The translations under genes and the position numbers were made by a program. A model generated the notes under the pieces. The model did not search any database. It had not been told where the DNA came from and worked only from the letters and a program-made list of their open reading frames with translations. A stretch of DNA of 64,000 nucleotides. Source: Bin87 sp965204685. GTDB lineage: Bacteria; Chloroflexota; Dehalococcoidia; Lucifugimonadales; UBA3495. Positions 43,655 through 53,392 of this stretch are shown here, in pieces (within the stretch, counting starts at the first letter, position 1; every line of letters begins with the position of its first letter). The stretch covers positions 682,001 through 746,000 of the forward strand of contig OZ242004.1 in the NCBI GenBank assembly GCA_965204685.1, written 5' to 3'.

Positions 43655-44476
43655 TCACAGCGTCGCTAGCAAGTCCACCGCGCCAGCCGGCGCAGCCAGT
43701 TGGTAGTATTCCGTCCCCATAAGCCGGCGCATCACCTCCTGGGGCAGTTGCTCGAAGGGGCCGTCGCTGCTGATCTGGGTGCGGTGGCACGAGAGGGACG
43801 CGATCTTGGTCTCCACCCACGGTGAGATGTCCAGCGTGGTTGTCACTTCTTCGTCGGGCGTGCCCAGGGTATCCACCGCGTCCACGGCGAAGGGCGGGGT
43901 GATGCCCCGGTCGGTCATCTCCTGCCACATGCGCTGGAACACGCTGCGGGGGAAGCATACGTAGTACAGCAGGGGCGTGGCCCCGTCAGGATCAGAGGCG
44001 CGCTCGACGGCGGCGGTGGCGTGGGCGCACATGGTCTTGTGGTCGGGATGCCCGTAACCGCCGGTGGGGTCGTGGGTTATGACAACGTGCGCGTTGACCT
44101 CGGCGATGATGCTGCGCAATCGCTCCACGACGGCTCCGGTGTCGGCGTTGCAGTAGGCGTTGGGGTGGTGGTTGTCATCCCAGCCTTCCATGCCGCTGTC
44201 CCGGTAGTCCAGGAACCGCATGTCGCTGATGCCGGTAATGTCCATGGCGTTGCGTAGTTCCTGCTTGCGGACCTGCCACAGGTTCTCCGGCGTCGCCAGC
44301 GCGGGATCGCTGATCTCACCGATGTCGCCGTTGGTGGCGCAGACCAGCGTGATCCGCGCGCCGCCGGCCGCCAGCATCGCCAGCAGTCCCCCCGAGGCAA
44401 ATCCCTCGTCGTCCGGATGGGCGTAACAGGCCAGCACGGACAGGCGCGAAATATCGATAACCGGGGCCGTGCTCAT
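43655..44476 (-). CDS. PIG-L family deacetylase
   Basis: This 273-residue zinc-type N-deacetylase has the metal motif YAHPDDEGFASGG near residue 15 and the second His in HDPTGGYGHPDHKTM. MshB and BshB enzymes of this family act on mycothiol or bacillithiol precursors. It overlaps hyuA by four bases (ATGA), so it is translated with it. A role in deacylating a hydantoinase or lactamase product is possible but not shown. Confidence 0.92.
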   Translation of the reverse strand: MSTAPVIDISRLSVLACYAHPDDEGFASGGLLAMLAAGGARITLVCATNGDIGEISDPALATPENLWQVRKQELRNAMDITGISDMRFLDYRDSGMEGWDDNHHPNAYCNADTGAVVERLRSIIAEVNAHVVITHDPTGGYGHPDHKTMCAHATAAVERASDPDGATPLLYYVCFPRSVFQRMWQEMTDRGITPPFAVDAVDTLGTPDEEVTTTLDISPWVETKIASLSCHRTQISSDGPFEQLPQEVMRRLMGTEYYQLAAPAGAVDLLATL

Positions 44477-46491
44477 GCGAGTGTGCTCGCCGGTTCCAGC
44501 AGCAGGTTGCCGTAGGGATCAACCTCGCCCGCCCAGCCGGGCGGAACCACGATGGTGGTGTCCAATTGCAGGAGCAGCGCCGGCCCGGCAATCCGGTTGC
44601 CGGTTTGCAGCCGGTCCCGGTCGTACAGCGTCGTGTCCATCGAGCCTTCCGCGAACACCACTTCGACGTTGCCGACGTCGGCGTGGGATGCGTCGCTGCC
44701 GCCGTCAGGAGCCGGCTCCAGGTGCGGTTTCTCCACCGACAACTCCAGCTTGAGCCGCAGGTTGACGACCTCGACGGGCAACGCGCGGTCGGCGTAGCCA
44801 AACCGCTGCAGGTGGGCCGCGTAGAACTCCGAGGCAATGCTGCGGGTCAGGTCGCTGCGTCCGGTCAGCGACGGGCAGTCCACGGTCAGCTCGAAAGACT
44901 GTCCCACATAGCGAACGTCCAGGAACCGGCGCGCCGCCATGGAATCGGCGGGCAATCCCTCCTCCACCAGTTCGGCCCGGGCCAGCTGTTCCATGCCGTG
45001 GAACTCTTCCTCCAGGCGCGTTTTGTCCAGGTCCTCGCCCCGCAGCATCACGGTGCGGGAGTAGTCCTTGACCACGTCCGCGATGGCGACCCCCAGCGCC
45101 GACAGGATGCCGGGATGTCCGGGCACCAGCACGCGGGGGATGCCCAATTCCGCCGCCAACTCGCAGGCGTGCATGGGACCCGCGCCCCCGAAGGGCACCA
45201 GCGTAAACTCCCGTGGGTCGTAACCCCGCTCCAGCGAGATGGCGCGGATGGCGCGCTCCATGTTGGAGTTGACCACGCGAATGATTCCCAACGCCGTCTC
45301 GGTGGCCGACGCGCCCACGCCGGCGGCAAGGTCGGTCATCAACGACTGCGAGCGTTCCTGGTCCAGCGTCATGCGCCCGCCCAGGAACCCATCCGACCGC
45401 AGGCGTCCCAGCGTCAGGTTGGCGTCGGTAACGGTGATCCGGTCGCCCCTTCCGTAGCAGGCCGGTCCGGGATCCGCGCCGGCCGACTGCGGGCCGACGA
45501 CTAGTGCGCCGCCGGCGTCCACCCGGGCGATGGATCCACCCCCGGCGCCCACGGTGTGGATCTCGATCATCGGCACGCTGACCGGATAGCCGCCCAGGTT
45601 GGCTGAGGTCGTCTCCTTGATGCGTTCGGGACACAGCGACACGTCGGTGGAGGTGCCGCCCATGTCCAGCGTGATGATGTCGGGGTACCCCGCCTGAACG
45701 CCGGTGTAAAACGCGCCGACCACCCCGCCAGCCGGCCCGCTGAGGATCGTGCGCACCGGCTGGTCCGCCGCCAGGCTGGCGGTGATGCTGCCGCCCGACG
45801 ACTGCATGATGCGCAACCCGTGGCCCAACACCGATTCCAGCTGCGTCAGATACCGGGCCATCACCGGACCCACGTAGGAGTTGACCACCACGGTGCTGGT
45901 GCGCTCGTACTCCCGGAATTCCGGCAGGATCCGGGATGATATCGAGATGAACGGCCGGCTGGGCAGCCGGGCCAACCGCTCGGCCAGTATCTCCTCGTGC
46001 GCCGGGTTCAGGAAGGAGAACAGGAACGACACCGCTACCCCGTCCACCTCGGCCTCGTCGAGCAGGCCCACCAGGGCGTCAATCGATTCCGGCGTCAGAT
46101 CATCGAGTATTGTTCCCGTGTAATCGATCCGTTCCGGCAACCCGAAGCGCAACTGCCAGGGCGCCAGGGGCTCGGGCCGTTCCATGGACAAGTCATACAG
46201 ATCGGCCCGGTTCTGCCGGCCGATTTCGAGCACGTCCTCGAAGCCCATGGTGGTAACCAGGGCGGTGCGCCCTCCCTTGCCCTCCAGCAGGGCGTTGGTC
46301 GCCACGGTGCTCCCGTGGATAAAGTCGGCGTTGGCAATGTCGACGCCGGTGTCGCCCACCCCCGCAGTGATGCCAACCGACGGGTCGGCCGGCGTCGATG
46401 GGAGCTTGTGGACGGAAAGAATGCCGTCCCGGAGGACGGCTATATCGGTAAAAGTGCCGCCGACATCTATGCCGACTACGGTGGTTGCCAT
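44473..46491 (-). CDS. hyuA: Hydantoinase A/oxoprolinase family protein
   Basis: This 672-residue ATP-dependent subunit has the ASKHA nucleotide motif near its start (GIDVGGTFTDIAVL) and the DMGGTSTDVSL motif (about residues 275-285). The C-terminal half has FGGAGPMHACELA and the strand-rich region before EVVFAEGSMDTTLYD. With HyuB it would cleave N-methylhydantoins or 5-oxoproline. Its partner HyuB is encoded 1.7 kb downstream, after PIG-L and a Panacea pair. It starts three bases after a coiled-coil membrane protein gene, so the operon probably begins further upstream. Confidence 0.93.
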   Translation of the reverse strand: MATTVVGIDVGGTFTDIAVLRDGILSVHKLPSTPADPSVGITAGVGDTGVDIANADFIHGSTVATNALLEGKGGRTALVTTMGFEDVLEIGRQNRADLYDLSMERPEPLAPWQLRFGLPERIDYTGTILDDLTPESIDALVGLLDEAEVDGVAVSFLFSFLNPAHEEILAERLARLPSRPFISISSRILPEFREYERTSTVVVNSYVGPVMARYLTQLESVLGHGLRIMQSSGGSITASLAADQPVRTILSGPAGGVVGAFYTGVQAGYPDIITLDMGGTSTDVSLCPERIKETTSANLGGYPVSVPMIEIHTVGAGGGSIARVDAGGALVVGPQSAGADPGPACYGRGDRITVTDANLTLGRLRSDGFLGGRMTLDQERSQSLMTDLAAGVGASATETALGIIRVVNSNMERAIRAISLERGYDPREFTLVPFGGAGPMHACELAAELGIPRVLVPGHPGILSALGVAIADVVKDYSRTVMLRGEDLDKTRLEEEFHGMEQLARAELVEEGLPADSMAARRFLDVRYVGQSFELTVDCPSLTGRSDLTRSIASEFYAAHLQRFGYADRALPVEVVNLRLKLELSVEKPHLEPAPDGGSDASHADVGNVEVVFAEGSMDTTLYDRDRLQTGNRIAGPALLLQLDTTIVVPPGWAGEVDPYGNLLLEPASTLA

Positions 46492-46494
46492 TCG

Positions 46495-47025
46495 CTATCT
46501 GCTCTCTTCGACTTGATCGTCGGCAGTCCCGGTTTCCGGTGTGAGGCCCAGCGCCTCCTCGAGGCGTCGGAACCTGGCCTCCAGTTGCTGCGCATCGCGC
46601 ATACGACGCAGCTCCGCCTCGGCCCGGTCGGCCCGCTGACGTTCCAACTCGGCTTGCCGACGTTCCTGCTCGGCCTGGGCATGCAACTGCTCGGCCTCCT
46701 TCTTTGATTGCTCGACCTGTTTTTGCAACTGATCGGCCAGTTGACGGGCCTCGTTGGCTTTCTGTTCGGATTTCCGGGCCGACTCCACGGCTTCGTCGGC
46801 GCGTTGCCGTTCACGTTCGGCGCGGTCGTCTCGCAAGATCCCCAGTACCAAAGCGAAACCTCCCAGGGCATTTCCGCTGAGGGAAACAGTCAATTGGGCG
46901 ATGCCGGCAGCCGTACTATGCTGGAACGCCAGCCACGCCAGCGCCGTCATCAATGCCAGTGTGGTTGTGTACGCGGCGAAAGCCAGTATATACAATCGCC
47001 GCCGTGGGTTCATCCAGACCCCCAA
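46495..47025 (-). CDS. Two-helix membrane protein with long coiled coil
   Basis: This 176-residue protein has two membrane helices (about residues 8-32 and 38-64) and then a coiled coil rich in E, Q, R and A (DRAERERQRADEAVESARKS and beyond) to about 150. The Met at residue 5 would be an alternative start. It lies between the alanyl-tRNA editing gene (one base apart) and hyuA (three bases apart), so it is in the operon. A scaffold role is possible; nothing more can be read. Confidence 0.65.
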   Translation of the reverse strand: MGVWMNPRRRLYILAFAAYTTTLALMTALAWLAFQHSTAAGIAQLTVSLSGNALGGFALVLGILRDDRAERERQRADEAVESARKSEQKANEARQLADQLQKQVEQSKKEAEQLHAQAEQERRQAELERQRADRAEAELRRMRDAQQLEARFRRLEEALGLTPETGTADDQVEESR

Positions 47026-47026
47026 A

Positions 47027-47746
47027 TCATTCGGCCAGGGCGATGCGCAGCCGCTTGTTGATCCGCCCCTTGCTCTCGTGACCCACGACTTCGATGCGGC
47101 CCACCTCGCCGGTGTTGCGCACGTGGGTGCCGCCGTCGGCCTGCAGATCCAGACCCTGGATGTCGATGGTGCGCACTTCGGTGACCGCCGCCGGCAGCAG
47201 GTTGATCTTGGTGCGAATCAGGTCCGGGTGCGCGTCAGCCTCGTGCCGGCTCAGGAAGCCCACTCCGATGTCCCGCCCTTCCGCCACCTCGGCGTTGATG
47301 CGCGCCTCCACCTCGTCGGCGAACTCGGCCGACATGTTTTCCAACTCGAAATCCATGCGCGCGCGGCCGGGCTGCATATCGCCGCCGGTCACCAGCGCCC
47401 CGTAGTCGCGCCACACGACTCCGCACAGGATGTGCAGGGCCGTATGCGTTCGCATCAGGAGATAGCGGCGTTCCCAGTCGATGACGCCTTGCACCGCAGC
47501 GCCCACGTCCGGCCGGTCGGAGCCATCTATGGCGTGGACGATGGAACCGCCGGCGCGGGACGCCTTCATAACGCGAAACTCAGCGCCTGATCCGTCGGTC
47601 AGCGTGCCCACGTCGCAGGGCTGTCCCCCGCCTCCGATGTAGAAGGCGGTACGGTCCAGCACTACGCTTCCGTCGTCCGTAATCTCCGTTACCGTGGCGT
47701 CGAACTCGGACACGTAGGCGTCGGTCAGAAACAGCAACTCGGTCAT
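47027..47746 (-). CDS. Alanyl-tRNA editing protein (AlaX-type)
   Basis: This 239-residue protein matches the AlaRS editing domain as a free-standing AlaX-M. The zinc-type motif H-x3-H is in RTHTALHILCGV and the second motif is QADGGTHVRNTGEVG, where AlaRS itself has CGGTH. The DRTAFYIGGGGQPCDVG segment lies in the N-terminal extension. It should deacylate Ser- or Gly-tRNA(Ala). It lies divergently from dnaN and in the same direction as the hydantoinase operon that follows it. Confidence 0.92.
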   Translation of the reverse strand: MTELLFLTDAYVSEFDATVTEITDDGSVVLDRTAFYIGGGGQPCDVGTLTDGSGAEFRVMKASRAGGSIVHAIDGSDRPDVGAAVQGVIDWERRYLLMRTHTALHILCGVVWRDYGALVTGGDMQPGRARMDFELENMSAEFADEVEARINAEVAEGRDIGVGFLSRHEADAHPDLIRTKINLLPAAVTEVRTIDIQGLDLQADGGTHVRNTGEVGRIEVVGHESKGRINKRLRIALAE

Positions 47747-47813
47747 GTTAGCCTCATCGTGGGTCGCAGCGCGACTTTTCCCGGGATGTCGAACATTATA
47801 ACAAGCGACCCCA

Positions 47814-47822
47814 TGCTATAAT
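47814..47822 (+). promoter_or_regulatory. dnaN: Extended -10 promoter candidate of dnaN
   Basis: TGCTATAAT at 47814-47822 is a perfect extended -10 element 32 bases before the dnaN start, with no good -35 box at the expected place. It would give a 5' leader of roughly 26 bases. Confidence 0.55.
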
Positions 47823-47854
47823 TTCGCCCAATTTGAACGTCGGGTTGATTAGAG

Positions 47855-49015
47855 ATGAAACTGTCGTGTCTTCAGGAGAATCTGGCCCGTGGACTCAGCG
47901 TAGTCAGCCGGGCGGTGGCCAGCAGATCGACGCTGCCCATAACCCAAAACGTCTTGCTCCGGACCGACCAGGGCATGCTGATGCTGTCCGCCACCAACCT
48001 CGAAATCGCCATCACCACGTGGATCGGCGCGATGATCGAGGAAGAAGGGGCGATAACGGTTCCTCATCGCCTCTTGGCAGACTGGGTCAACACCCGTCCC
48101 AGCGACCGGATTGACCTCGACCTGGGCGGACCCGACGCCGACGGCCCGGCCAGCGGGGGCAGCGTTTTGCACCTGGCCTGCGGTCGCGCCGTGACCCATA
48201 TCAACGGAGCCGACGCCGCAGACTTCCCACCCATTCCCCAGGTCGACACCGGCACCGCCATTGACATCGACCCCAGCGTCCTGCGCTCCGGGATCAGCCT
48301 GGTGGCATTCTCCGCTGCGACCGACGAATCGCGCCCGGTGCTGACCGGCGTGGAACTCAAGCTCAACGAATCCAGTGTGGTGATGGCCGCCGCTGACGGC
48401 TTCCGCCTGGCGGTCTATTCCGGCCAGATTTCCCAGTCGGTGGACGAGGAAATCAAGGTGATCGTTCCGGCGCGAACCATGCAGGAAGTGCAGCGTCTGG
48501 CTTCGGAACAGAGCAGCCCAGTTCAGATGACCCTGTCCCCTGACCGCGGGCAGGCCATGTTCAAGCTGGAACACGTTGAGATCGTTTCCCAACTGCTCCA
48601 GGGCAGCTTCCCCAACTACGAGCAACTCATCCCCGAGCGGTACGAGACCCGAGCCGTGATGGAACTGGACGACCTGAAGCGGGCCACGCAGTCGGCATCG
48701 GTCTTCGCCCGGGACGGCAGCAACATCGTCCGGCTGGAGATGATGCCCCAGGAAGCCAGCGACGGCGGCCAGCTCAAGGTTTCGGCGCGCTCCGAAGAGG
48801 TCGGAGACAGCCTGGACGAGCTGGACATCGATCAGCTGGACGGCGCGGACGCCAAGATCGCCTTCAACGTCCGCTATCTCCAGGACATCGTGAACGTGCT
48901 GGGACGCGGCAAGGTCGCCATCGAGGTGACCAACTCCTCCAGCCCCGGCGTGTTCCGGCCCGCCGACTCCGACCGGTACGTACATGTGGTTATGCCCATG
49001 TACGTGCAATGGTAA
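47855..49015 (+). CDS. dnaN: DNA polymerase III beta subunit (sliding clamp)
   Basis: This 386-residue clamp loads onto DNA and holds the replicative polymerase. It starts with the typical MKLSCLQENLARGLSVVSRA, has the three related domains of about 120 residues each, and the third ends with the PM-x-Y/V end (HVVMPMYVQW) that matches the universal C-terminal MPM motif. The second domain region has FSAATDESRPVLTGVEL, as in all clamps. No dnaA, recF or gyrB is seen next to it. It may therefore not lie at the replication origin. Confidence 0.97.
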   Translation: MKLSCLQENLARGLSVVSRAVASRSTLPITQNVLLRTDQGMLMLSATNLEIAITTWIGAMIEEEGAITVPHRLLADWVNTRPSDRIDLDLGGPDADGPASGGSVLHLACGRAVTHINGADAADFPPIPQVDTGTAIDIDPSVLRSGISLVAFSAATDESRPVLTGVELKLNESSVVMAAADGFRLAVYSGQISQSVDEEIKVIVPARTMQEVQRLASEQSSPVQMTLSPDRGQAMFKLEHVEIVSQLLQGSFPNYEQLIPERYETRAVMELDDLKRATQSASVFARDGSNIVRLEMMPQEASDGGQLKVSARSEEVGDSLDELDIDQLDGADAKIAFNVRYLQDIVNVLGRGKVAIEVTNSSSPGVFRPADSDRYVHVVMPMYVQW

Positions 49016-49027
49016 TCGCATCCCGCC

Positions 49028-49732
49028 ATGTGCGGGCGGTTCGCCCTCTTCGCTGAACTGGAAGACCTGGCCGGTCATTTCGATTTCCGGGCCGAGTCCT
49101 TGCAGGGATCCTACCTTCCGCGCTGGAACATCCCTCCCACTTCACCGATCTTGACGGTCCTCGGCGACGGCCACGCCCGGGCCGCCGGCATGATGTGCTG
49201 GGGCCTGACTTACTCCCGCAGCCGGAACAGTCGGTCGGCTCCACGACTCCTGTTCAACGCACGGGCAGAAACCATCGACCGGCGGCCAATCTTCCGCAAC
49301 GCGTTTGCGGGACGCCGGTGCCTGGTGCCGGCCAACGGGTTCTACGAATGGCCGGCCGGAACGGGGCAAACCAAAACGCCCCGGTGGGTTTCACACCGGG
49401 ACGGGCGCCCCGTCGCCTTCGCGGGCATCTGGTACTCCGCGCAATCCCACGAAGAAGACGCGGGCGCCTGCGTGATCGTCACCACCGCAGCCAACAGCCT
49501 GGTAGCGCCCATTCATGACCGCATGCCGGTCATCCTGCCGCCCGAGCAGTTCGACGCCTGGCTCTCCGGACGTACCGAGCCCGACGAGCTCCTGGCATTG
49601 TTGGGCAGTCGGGATTGGACGGACATGTCGGTCCGCGAGGTTTCGACGGGGGTCAACCGGGTGGCCAACGATGGGCCGCACCTGATCGCTGCCGGCGCGC
49701 CGGCCGAAACGGCGCCGCGCCTGTTCCCGTAG
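49028..49732 (+). CDS. SRAP-domain (HMCES/YedK-like) DNA-protein crosslink peptidase
   Basis: This 234-residue protein forms a covalent link with abasic sites in single-stranded DNA. Its initiator is followed directly by the catalytic Cys2 (MCGRF), and it has RWNIPPTSP, NARAET, FYEWPAG with the catalytic Glu, and PIHDRMPVILP with the conserved His. It follows dnaN by 13 bases, so co-expression is likely, which fits a role in replication-linked abasic-site protection. Confidence 0.95.
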   Translation: MCGRFALFAELEDLAGHFDFRAESLQGSYLPRWNIPPTSPILTVLGDGHARAAGMMCWGLTYSRSRNSRSAPRLLFNARAETIDRRPIFRNAFAGRRCLVPANGFYEWPAGTGQTKTPRWVSHRDGRPVAFAGIWYSAQSHEEDAGACVIVTTAANSLVAPIHDRMPVILPPEQFDAWLSGRTEPDELLALLGSRDWTDMSVREVSTGVNRVANDGPHLIAAGAPAETAPRLFP

Positions 49733-49760
49733 ATCGTCTCGGTGGCCGGATTCCTGTAGA

Positions 49761-51983
49761 TTAGTCGTTCCCCGCCTCGGCGGCCTCCGCGACCAACTCC
49801 GGTTCGTCTTCGTCTTCGGGTTCGTCCGCGACGGGTTCGGGCGGACGCAGCGGCAGGTCGATGGTCATCTCGGTGAACTCGCCCGGCTCGGACTCCACCA
49901 GGATCTCGCCGCCGTGACGGCGAACGATGTCGTTGCAGATTGACAGGCCGAGACCCGTTCCCTTGTCCGTAGGCTTGGTGGTGAAGAACGGGTTGAACAC
50001 CTTCTCGATGACTTCCGCCGGCATTCCGGTCCCGTTATCCCGGATCTTGATGTGGACCCGGTCGTCGTCAAGTTGCGTTGACAGCCACAGGGTTGGAGAG
50101 TAGTCGGACCCATCCCCGGCTTGCGTCAGGGTCATGCGTTTTTCGTTGGTCGCGTAGCAACCATTGTTGACGATATTAAGGAATACGCGACCCAGGTCCT
50201 GCGGATTGACGTCAAGCTCGCCCATAGATTCGTCAAAGTCGTACTGCAAGTCCAGTTGGAAGTTGGGGTCCACCGCCCGGACGCTGTGGTAAGCCAGACG
50301 GGCGTGTTCGTCCAGGAGGTTGTTGATGTTGGTGGGTTGATGCCCCACCGATTCCCGGCTCATCATCAGCATGTCGTGAACGATGCGGTCGGCGCGGTCG
50401 CCGTGGGTGCGGATGCGCTCCAGGTTTTCCGTCAGGTCGTTGAAGATATCTTCCAGCAGGTCCCGCTGTTCCTCATTGAGCTGGCCGTCTTCGTTCTCTT
50501 CCAGGGTTTCCTTCATTTCCTCAAGTAGATCTTCGGAAGCCTCGGAGAAGTTTTTGACGAAGTTCAGCGGGTTGCGGATTTCGTGCGCCACTCCGGCGGT
50601 GAGCTCGCCCAGCGCGGCCAGTTTTTCCCGCATCACGATCTGGCCCTGGGCGGTGTTGAGATCCGTAAGGGCCTGTTCCAGTTCGCCGTTCTTGCCCTGC
50701 AGCTCTTCGGCCAACTGCTCCACCAGGTTCAACCGCTGGATTTCGATGGCGTGCTGACGGAATATCTCCAGCGCCGCCGCCATTTCGGCCACTTCGTCTC
50801 GACCCCTGATTTCCGCCCGGGCCTCCAGGTCTCCGCCAGCCATTTGCCGCATCCACTGCGACAGCATCTCGATGCGGTGCAGAAGGACCCGCCCCACGAA
50901 CAGCCACGCGATCAGGATCGCGCCGACGACGCTGAAGCCGGTGATGGCCAGGAGCAAAGTGCGGCCGGTGAAAATCGCCTGATCCGAGGCGGCGGTGGCA
51001 ACCTCCGCGCTGTTACGGGCGGTCTGTACCAGGAACTCCATCTCACCGAGCAGCAGCACGGCGATGTCGTGGTTGTTGCCCAGCAACACCACCTGGATAT
51101 CCGCAAGTTCGAGCTGACGCGCGCGCAGTTCGAAACTGTTTCCATCGCCCTGTCCCAGTTCCAGCAGGCGTGAGAACAGCGGCGTCAGTTCCGAGTGAAT
51201 TTCGGTGCCCGCCAATCGGCTCAGGTTACGGTTGATGTGAAAGACCGCAGACTCGAACCGTTCCCGCAGGGGCTCGATCAGCGATGGATCGGACACCGTC
51301 CCGGCGCTGGCCAGAATTTGCGTGGCAATGTTCACGTTGCTGTGAAGCTCGGACAGGTAATGGAGTCGGGTGAGCTCGTCCTCCGCCCGGTAGGCCACCT
51401 CCGCCGCCGGCGGTTCTCCCAATCCCCGATAACCGGTAACGGTGTAAAACAACTGGTCGTCCCGGGCCGGAGTGAGGATGTGGTCAAGTTGGAACCTCAG
51501 ATCAGTCAGTTCACCCTGCCGCGCGTCCGCCTGGTCCTCCAGGGCAAACCTCTCCGATATTCCTTTCTTCATGTCGTTGATGTTGAGCAGCAGCGTATCC
51601 GAGTAGGATCGGATGCGTATGAACCGTTCCAGATCGTCCGTGCTCGAGCGTTCTTCCAGGACCGCCAGTTGCTCGTCGAAAGCCTGATAGGCCTCGACAA
51701 TTCGCTCGCTCACTACGGCGACCTCGTCCTCAGTTGTGGCCGAAGGCAGCGCGGCGGCGTCGGCGACCAAGGCGCTGCTGAACTGGGCAACGTCAAAAGC
51801 GGTGGCCAACTCCGGCACACTGCGTTCGTTGACCCGGTTCTGAGCGTCACCCACCCGGTCGAAGGAAAACCATCCCACCAGCGCCGCCGCGAAGGTCAGA
51901 CAAACCGCGCCGCCAAGCGCCAGGTACAACTGGGAAGAAATGCGATAACGGAGTTCGAGGAATTTGGTCAGCGCTGCCATCAT
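49761..51983 (-). CDS. Membrane sensor histidine kinase
   Basis: This 740-residue kinase starts with a membrane helix (about 18-40), a sensor region of about 300 residues outside, a second helix (about 345-367), a HAMP domain (RIEMLSQWMRQMAGGDLEAR), a coiled coil, and the phosphoacceptor H467 in AGVAHEIRNPLNFVKNF. The ATPase domain has the N, D and G boxes (NIVNNGCYATNEKR, IRDNGTGMP, GTGLGLSICNDIV) and ends in an acidic tail rich in E and D. It overlaps the binding protein gene by four bases (ATGA), so the two are translationally coupled. It is the sensor of the cascade encoded upstream. Confidence 0.92.
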   Translation of the reverse strand: MMAALTKFLELRYRISSQLYLALGGAVCLTFAAALVGWFSFDRVGDAQNRVNERSVPELATAFDVAQFSSALVADAAALPSATTEDEVAVVSERIVEAYQAFDEQLAVLEERSSTDDLERFIRIRSYSDTLLLNINDMKKGISERFALEDQADARQGELTDLRFQLDHILTPARDDQLFYTVTGYRGLGEPPAAEVAYRAEDELTRLHYLSELHSNVNIATQILASAGTVSDPSLIEPLRERFESAVFHINRNLSRLAGTEIHSELTPLFSRLLELGQGDGNSFELRARQLELADIQVVLLGNNHDIAVLLLGEMEFLVQTARNSAEVATAASDQAIFTGRTLLLAITGFSVVGAILIAWLFVGRVLLHRIEMLSQWMRQMAGGDLEARAEIRGRDEVAEMAAALEIFRQHAIEIQRLNLVEQLAEELQGKNGELEQALTDLNTAQGQIVMREKLAALGELTAGVAHEIRNPLNFVKNFSEASEDLLEEMKETLEENEDGQLNEEQRDLLEDIFNDLTENLERIRTHGDRADRIVHDMLMMSRESVGHQPTNINNLLDEHARLAYHSVRAVDPNFQLDLQYDFDESMGELDVNPQDLGRVFLNIVNNGCYATNEKRMTLTQAGDGSDYSPTLWLSTQLDDDRVHIKIRDNGTGMPAEVIEKVFNPFFTTKPTDKGTGLGLSICNDIVRRHGGEILVESEPGEFTEMTIDLPLRPPEPVADEPEDEDEPELVAEAAEAGND

Positions 51984-53284
51984 TTGTCTTTACTCCCCAA
52001 AACATCCTGCGGCAGGACATCCAGCGGAATGTATTGGCCTTCGTCACCGATCATCGTCAGGAAGACCTCATCAGACCACTGGTTGCCCTCTTCCTGGCTG
52101 TAACGCAATTCCCCACCGCTCATGTTGATTGGCTGGGCATTGCGAAGCACGCTCAAAAAACAGGCCCGGGTCACATCGTCGCCGCACCGCTCCAGGCCGG
52201 CAATGGCGAGACGGCCGGCCATGTAGCCCTCCAGGGACACGAAACCCGGCTCCACCTCGGGATCGTATTCCGCCAACGCTTCCTGGTAGGCGGCAACCAC
52301 CGGGTTCGACGTATCTGTGGGAAAGGGAACCACCTGGGTGACAATCACGCCCTTGCCACCGGCGCCCAGCTCCTCGGCCAGGGCGTTGCTCCCGACGAAC
52401 GAAACGGTCATGAACACCGGATCCATCCCTATTTCCCGAGCCCAGGCGATGACCGCGGCCACCGGTTTGTAGGCGCCGATCACGATGATCGCTTCGGGGC
52501 GTCCCTTCCGCACGTCCAGCAATCCGGTTTTCACCGCAGTGGTATTGCGTTGGTAAAGCCCGACGGCCACCGGCTCCAGGTAACGCCGGTGCAGCGCCGC
52601 GCTGGCGCCGTTGAATCCGGCCCTGCCGAAAGAGTCGTCCTGGTACATGACCGCGATACGCTCGATGCCCAGGTCCTCGGTCAGGCGTTCGACCATCTCC
52701 TCGGTTTCCTGGTTGTAAGAAGACCTGAGATTGATCACGCTGCGCAGATTGGGGTCCCGCAGGAACGCGGCTCCCGTGAAAGGCGCGATGTAGGGCACTC
52801 CGGCCGCTTCCGCCACCGGCACTGCGGAACGCGACGTCGGCGTACCGACCGCTCCGATCAACGCGAAGATATTCTCTTCTTCGATGAGTTCCGTTGTGTT
52901 GGAGATCGCAAGTTCCGGCTCATAGGTGTCGTCGCGGGTCACCAACTCCAAGAGACGCCCATTGACTCCGCCAGCCCGGTTAGCTTCGGCGAATGCGGCC
53001 TGGATGCCGTGGTTCATGCCGATGCCCAATTGCCCGGCGGGGCCGGTGAACGCCGCCGACTGCCCGAATACTATGCGGTCGTCAAACACGCCCGGGTCTT
53101 CGCGGGCCACCGTGGGCGAGAGGGTCAAGTGCGGCGGCGTGGAGGTGGGCGCGGCAGCCGCCGGCGCCTCGGCAAGGGAGGCGTCCGCGTTCGTGTCAGC
53201 GTCCGGGCCACACGCCGCCAGCCCCAGCAGACACACTGCCACGATGGTCCAAAGTGTCTTCGCGATACGATTGGTCCGGTACAC
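51980..53284 (-). CDS. Periplasmic-binding-type lipoprotein (branched-chain amino acid type)
   Basis: This 434-residue protein has a lipoprotein signal with lipobox L-G-L-A-A-C near residue 25, then a Peripla_BP_6/LivJ-type binding domain (FGQSAAFTGPAGQLGIGMNHGI, then ITRDDTYEPELA-like and AVGTPTSRSAVPVAEAAGVPYIAPF). No permease or ATPase gene is linked. Instead it is coupled to the histidine kinase that follows, so it probably serves as a ligand-binding co-receptor. Binding of small amino acid-like ligands is possible. Confidence 0.9.
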   Translation of the reverse strand: MYRTNRIAKTLWTIVAVCLLGLAACGPDADTNADASLAEAPAAAAPTSTPPHLTLSPTVAREDPGVFDDRIVFGQSAAFTGPAGQLGIGMNHGIQAAFAEANRAGGVNGRLLELVTRDDTYEPELAISNTTELIEEENIFALIGAVGTPTSRSAVPVAEAAGVPYIAPFTGAAFLRDPNLRSVINLRSSYNQETEEMVERLTEDLGIERIAVMYQDDSFGRAGFNGASAALHRRYLEPVAVGLYQRNTTAVKTGLLDVRKGRPEAIIVIGAYKPVAAVIAWAREIGMDPVFMTVSFVGSNALAEELGAGGKGVIVTQVVPFPTDTSNPVVAAYQEALAEYDPEVEPGFVSLEGYMAGRLAIAGLERCGDDVTRACFLSVLRNAQPINMSGGELRYSQEEGNQWSDEVFLTMIGDEGQYIPLDVLPQDVLGSKDK

Positions 53285-53392
53285 CCAGTAGCCTCTAATC
53301 TGACCGGACGATGGCGCTGCGGCATCAGAAACGGCAGCCCTGACAACTACCCGCGAATCGATGCGCTCGCAGTCGAACCGGAACCGCCGGGT

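Noticed and set aside
47750..47855. DnaA boxes or an origin near dnaN
   Set aside because: TTATAACAA at 47797 is only a weak match to a DnaA box; no cluster, no dnaA, and no AT-rich unwinding region were found.
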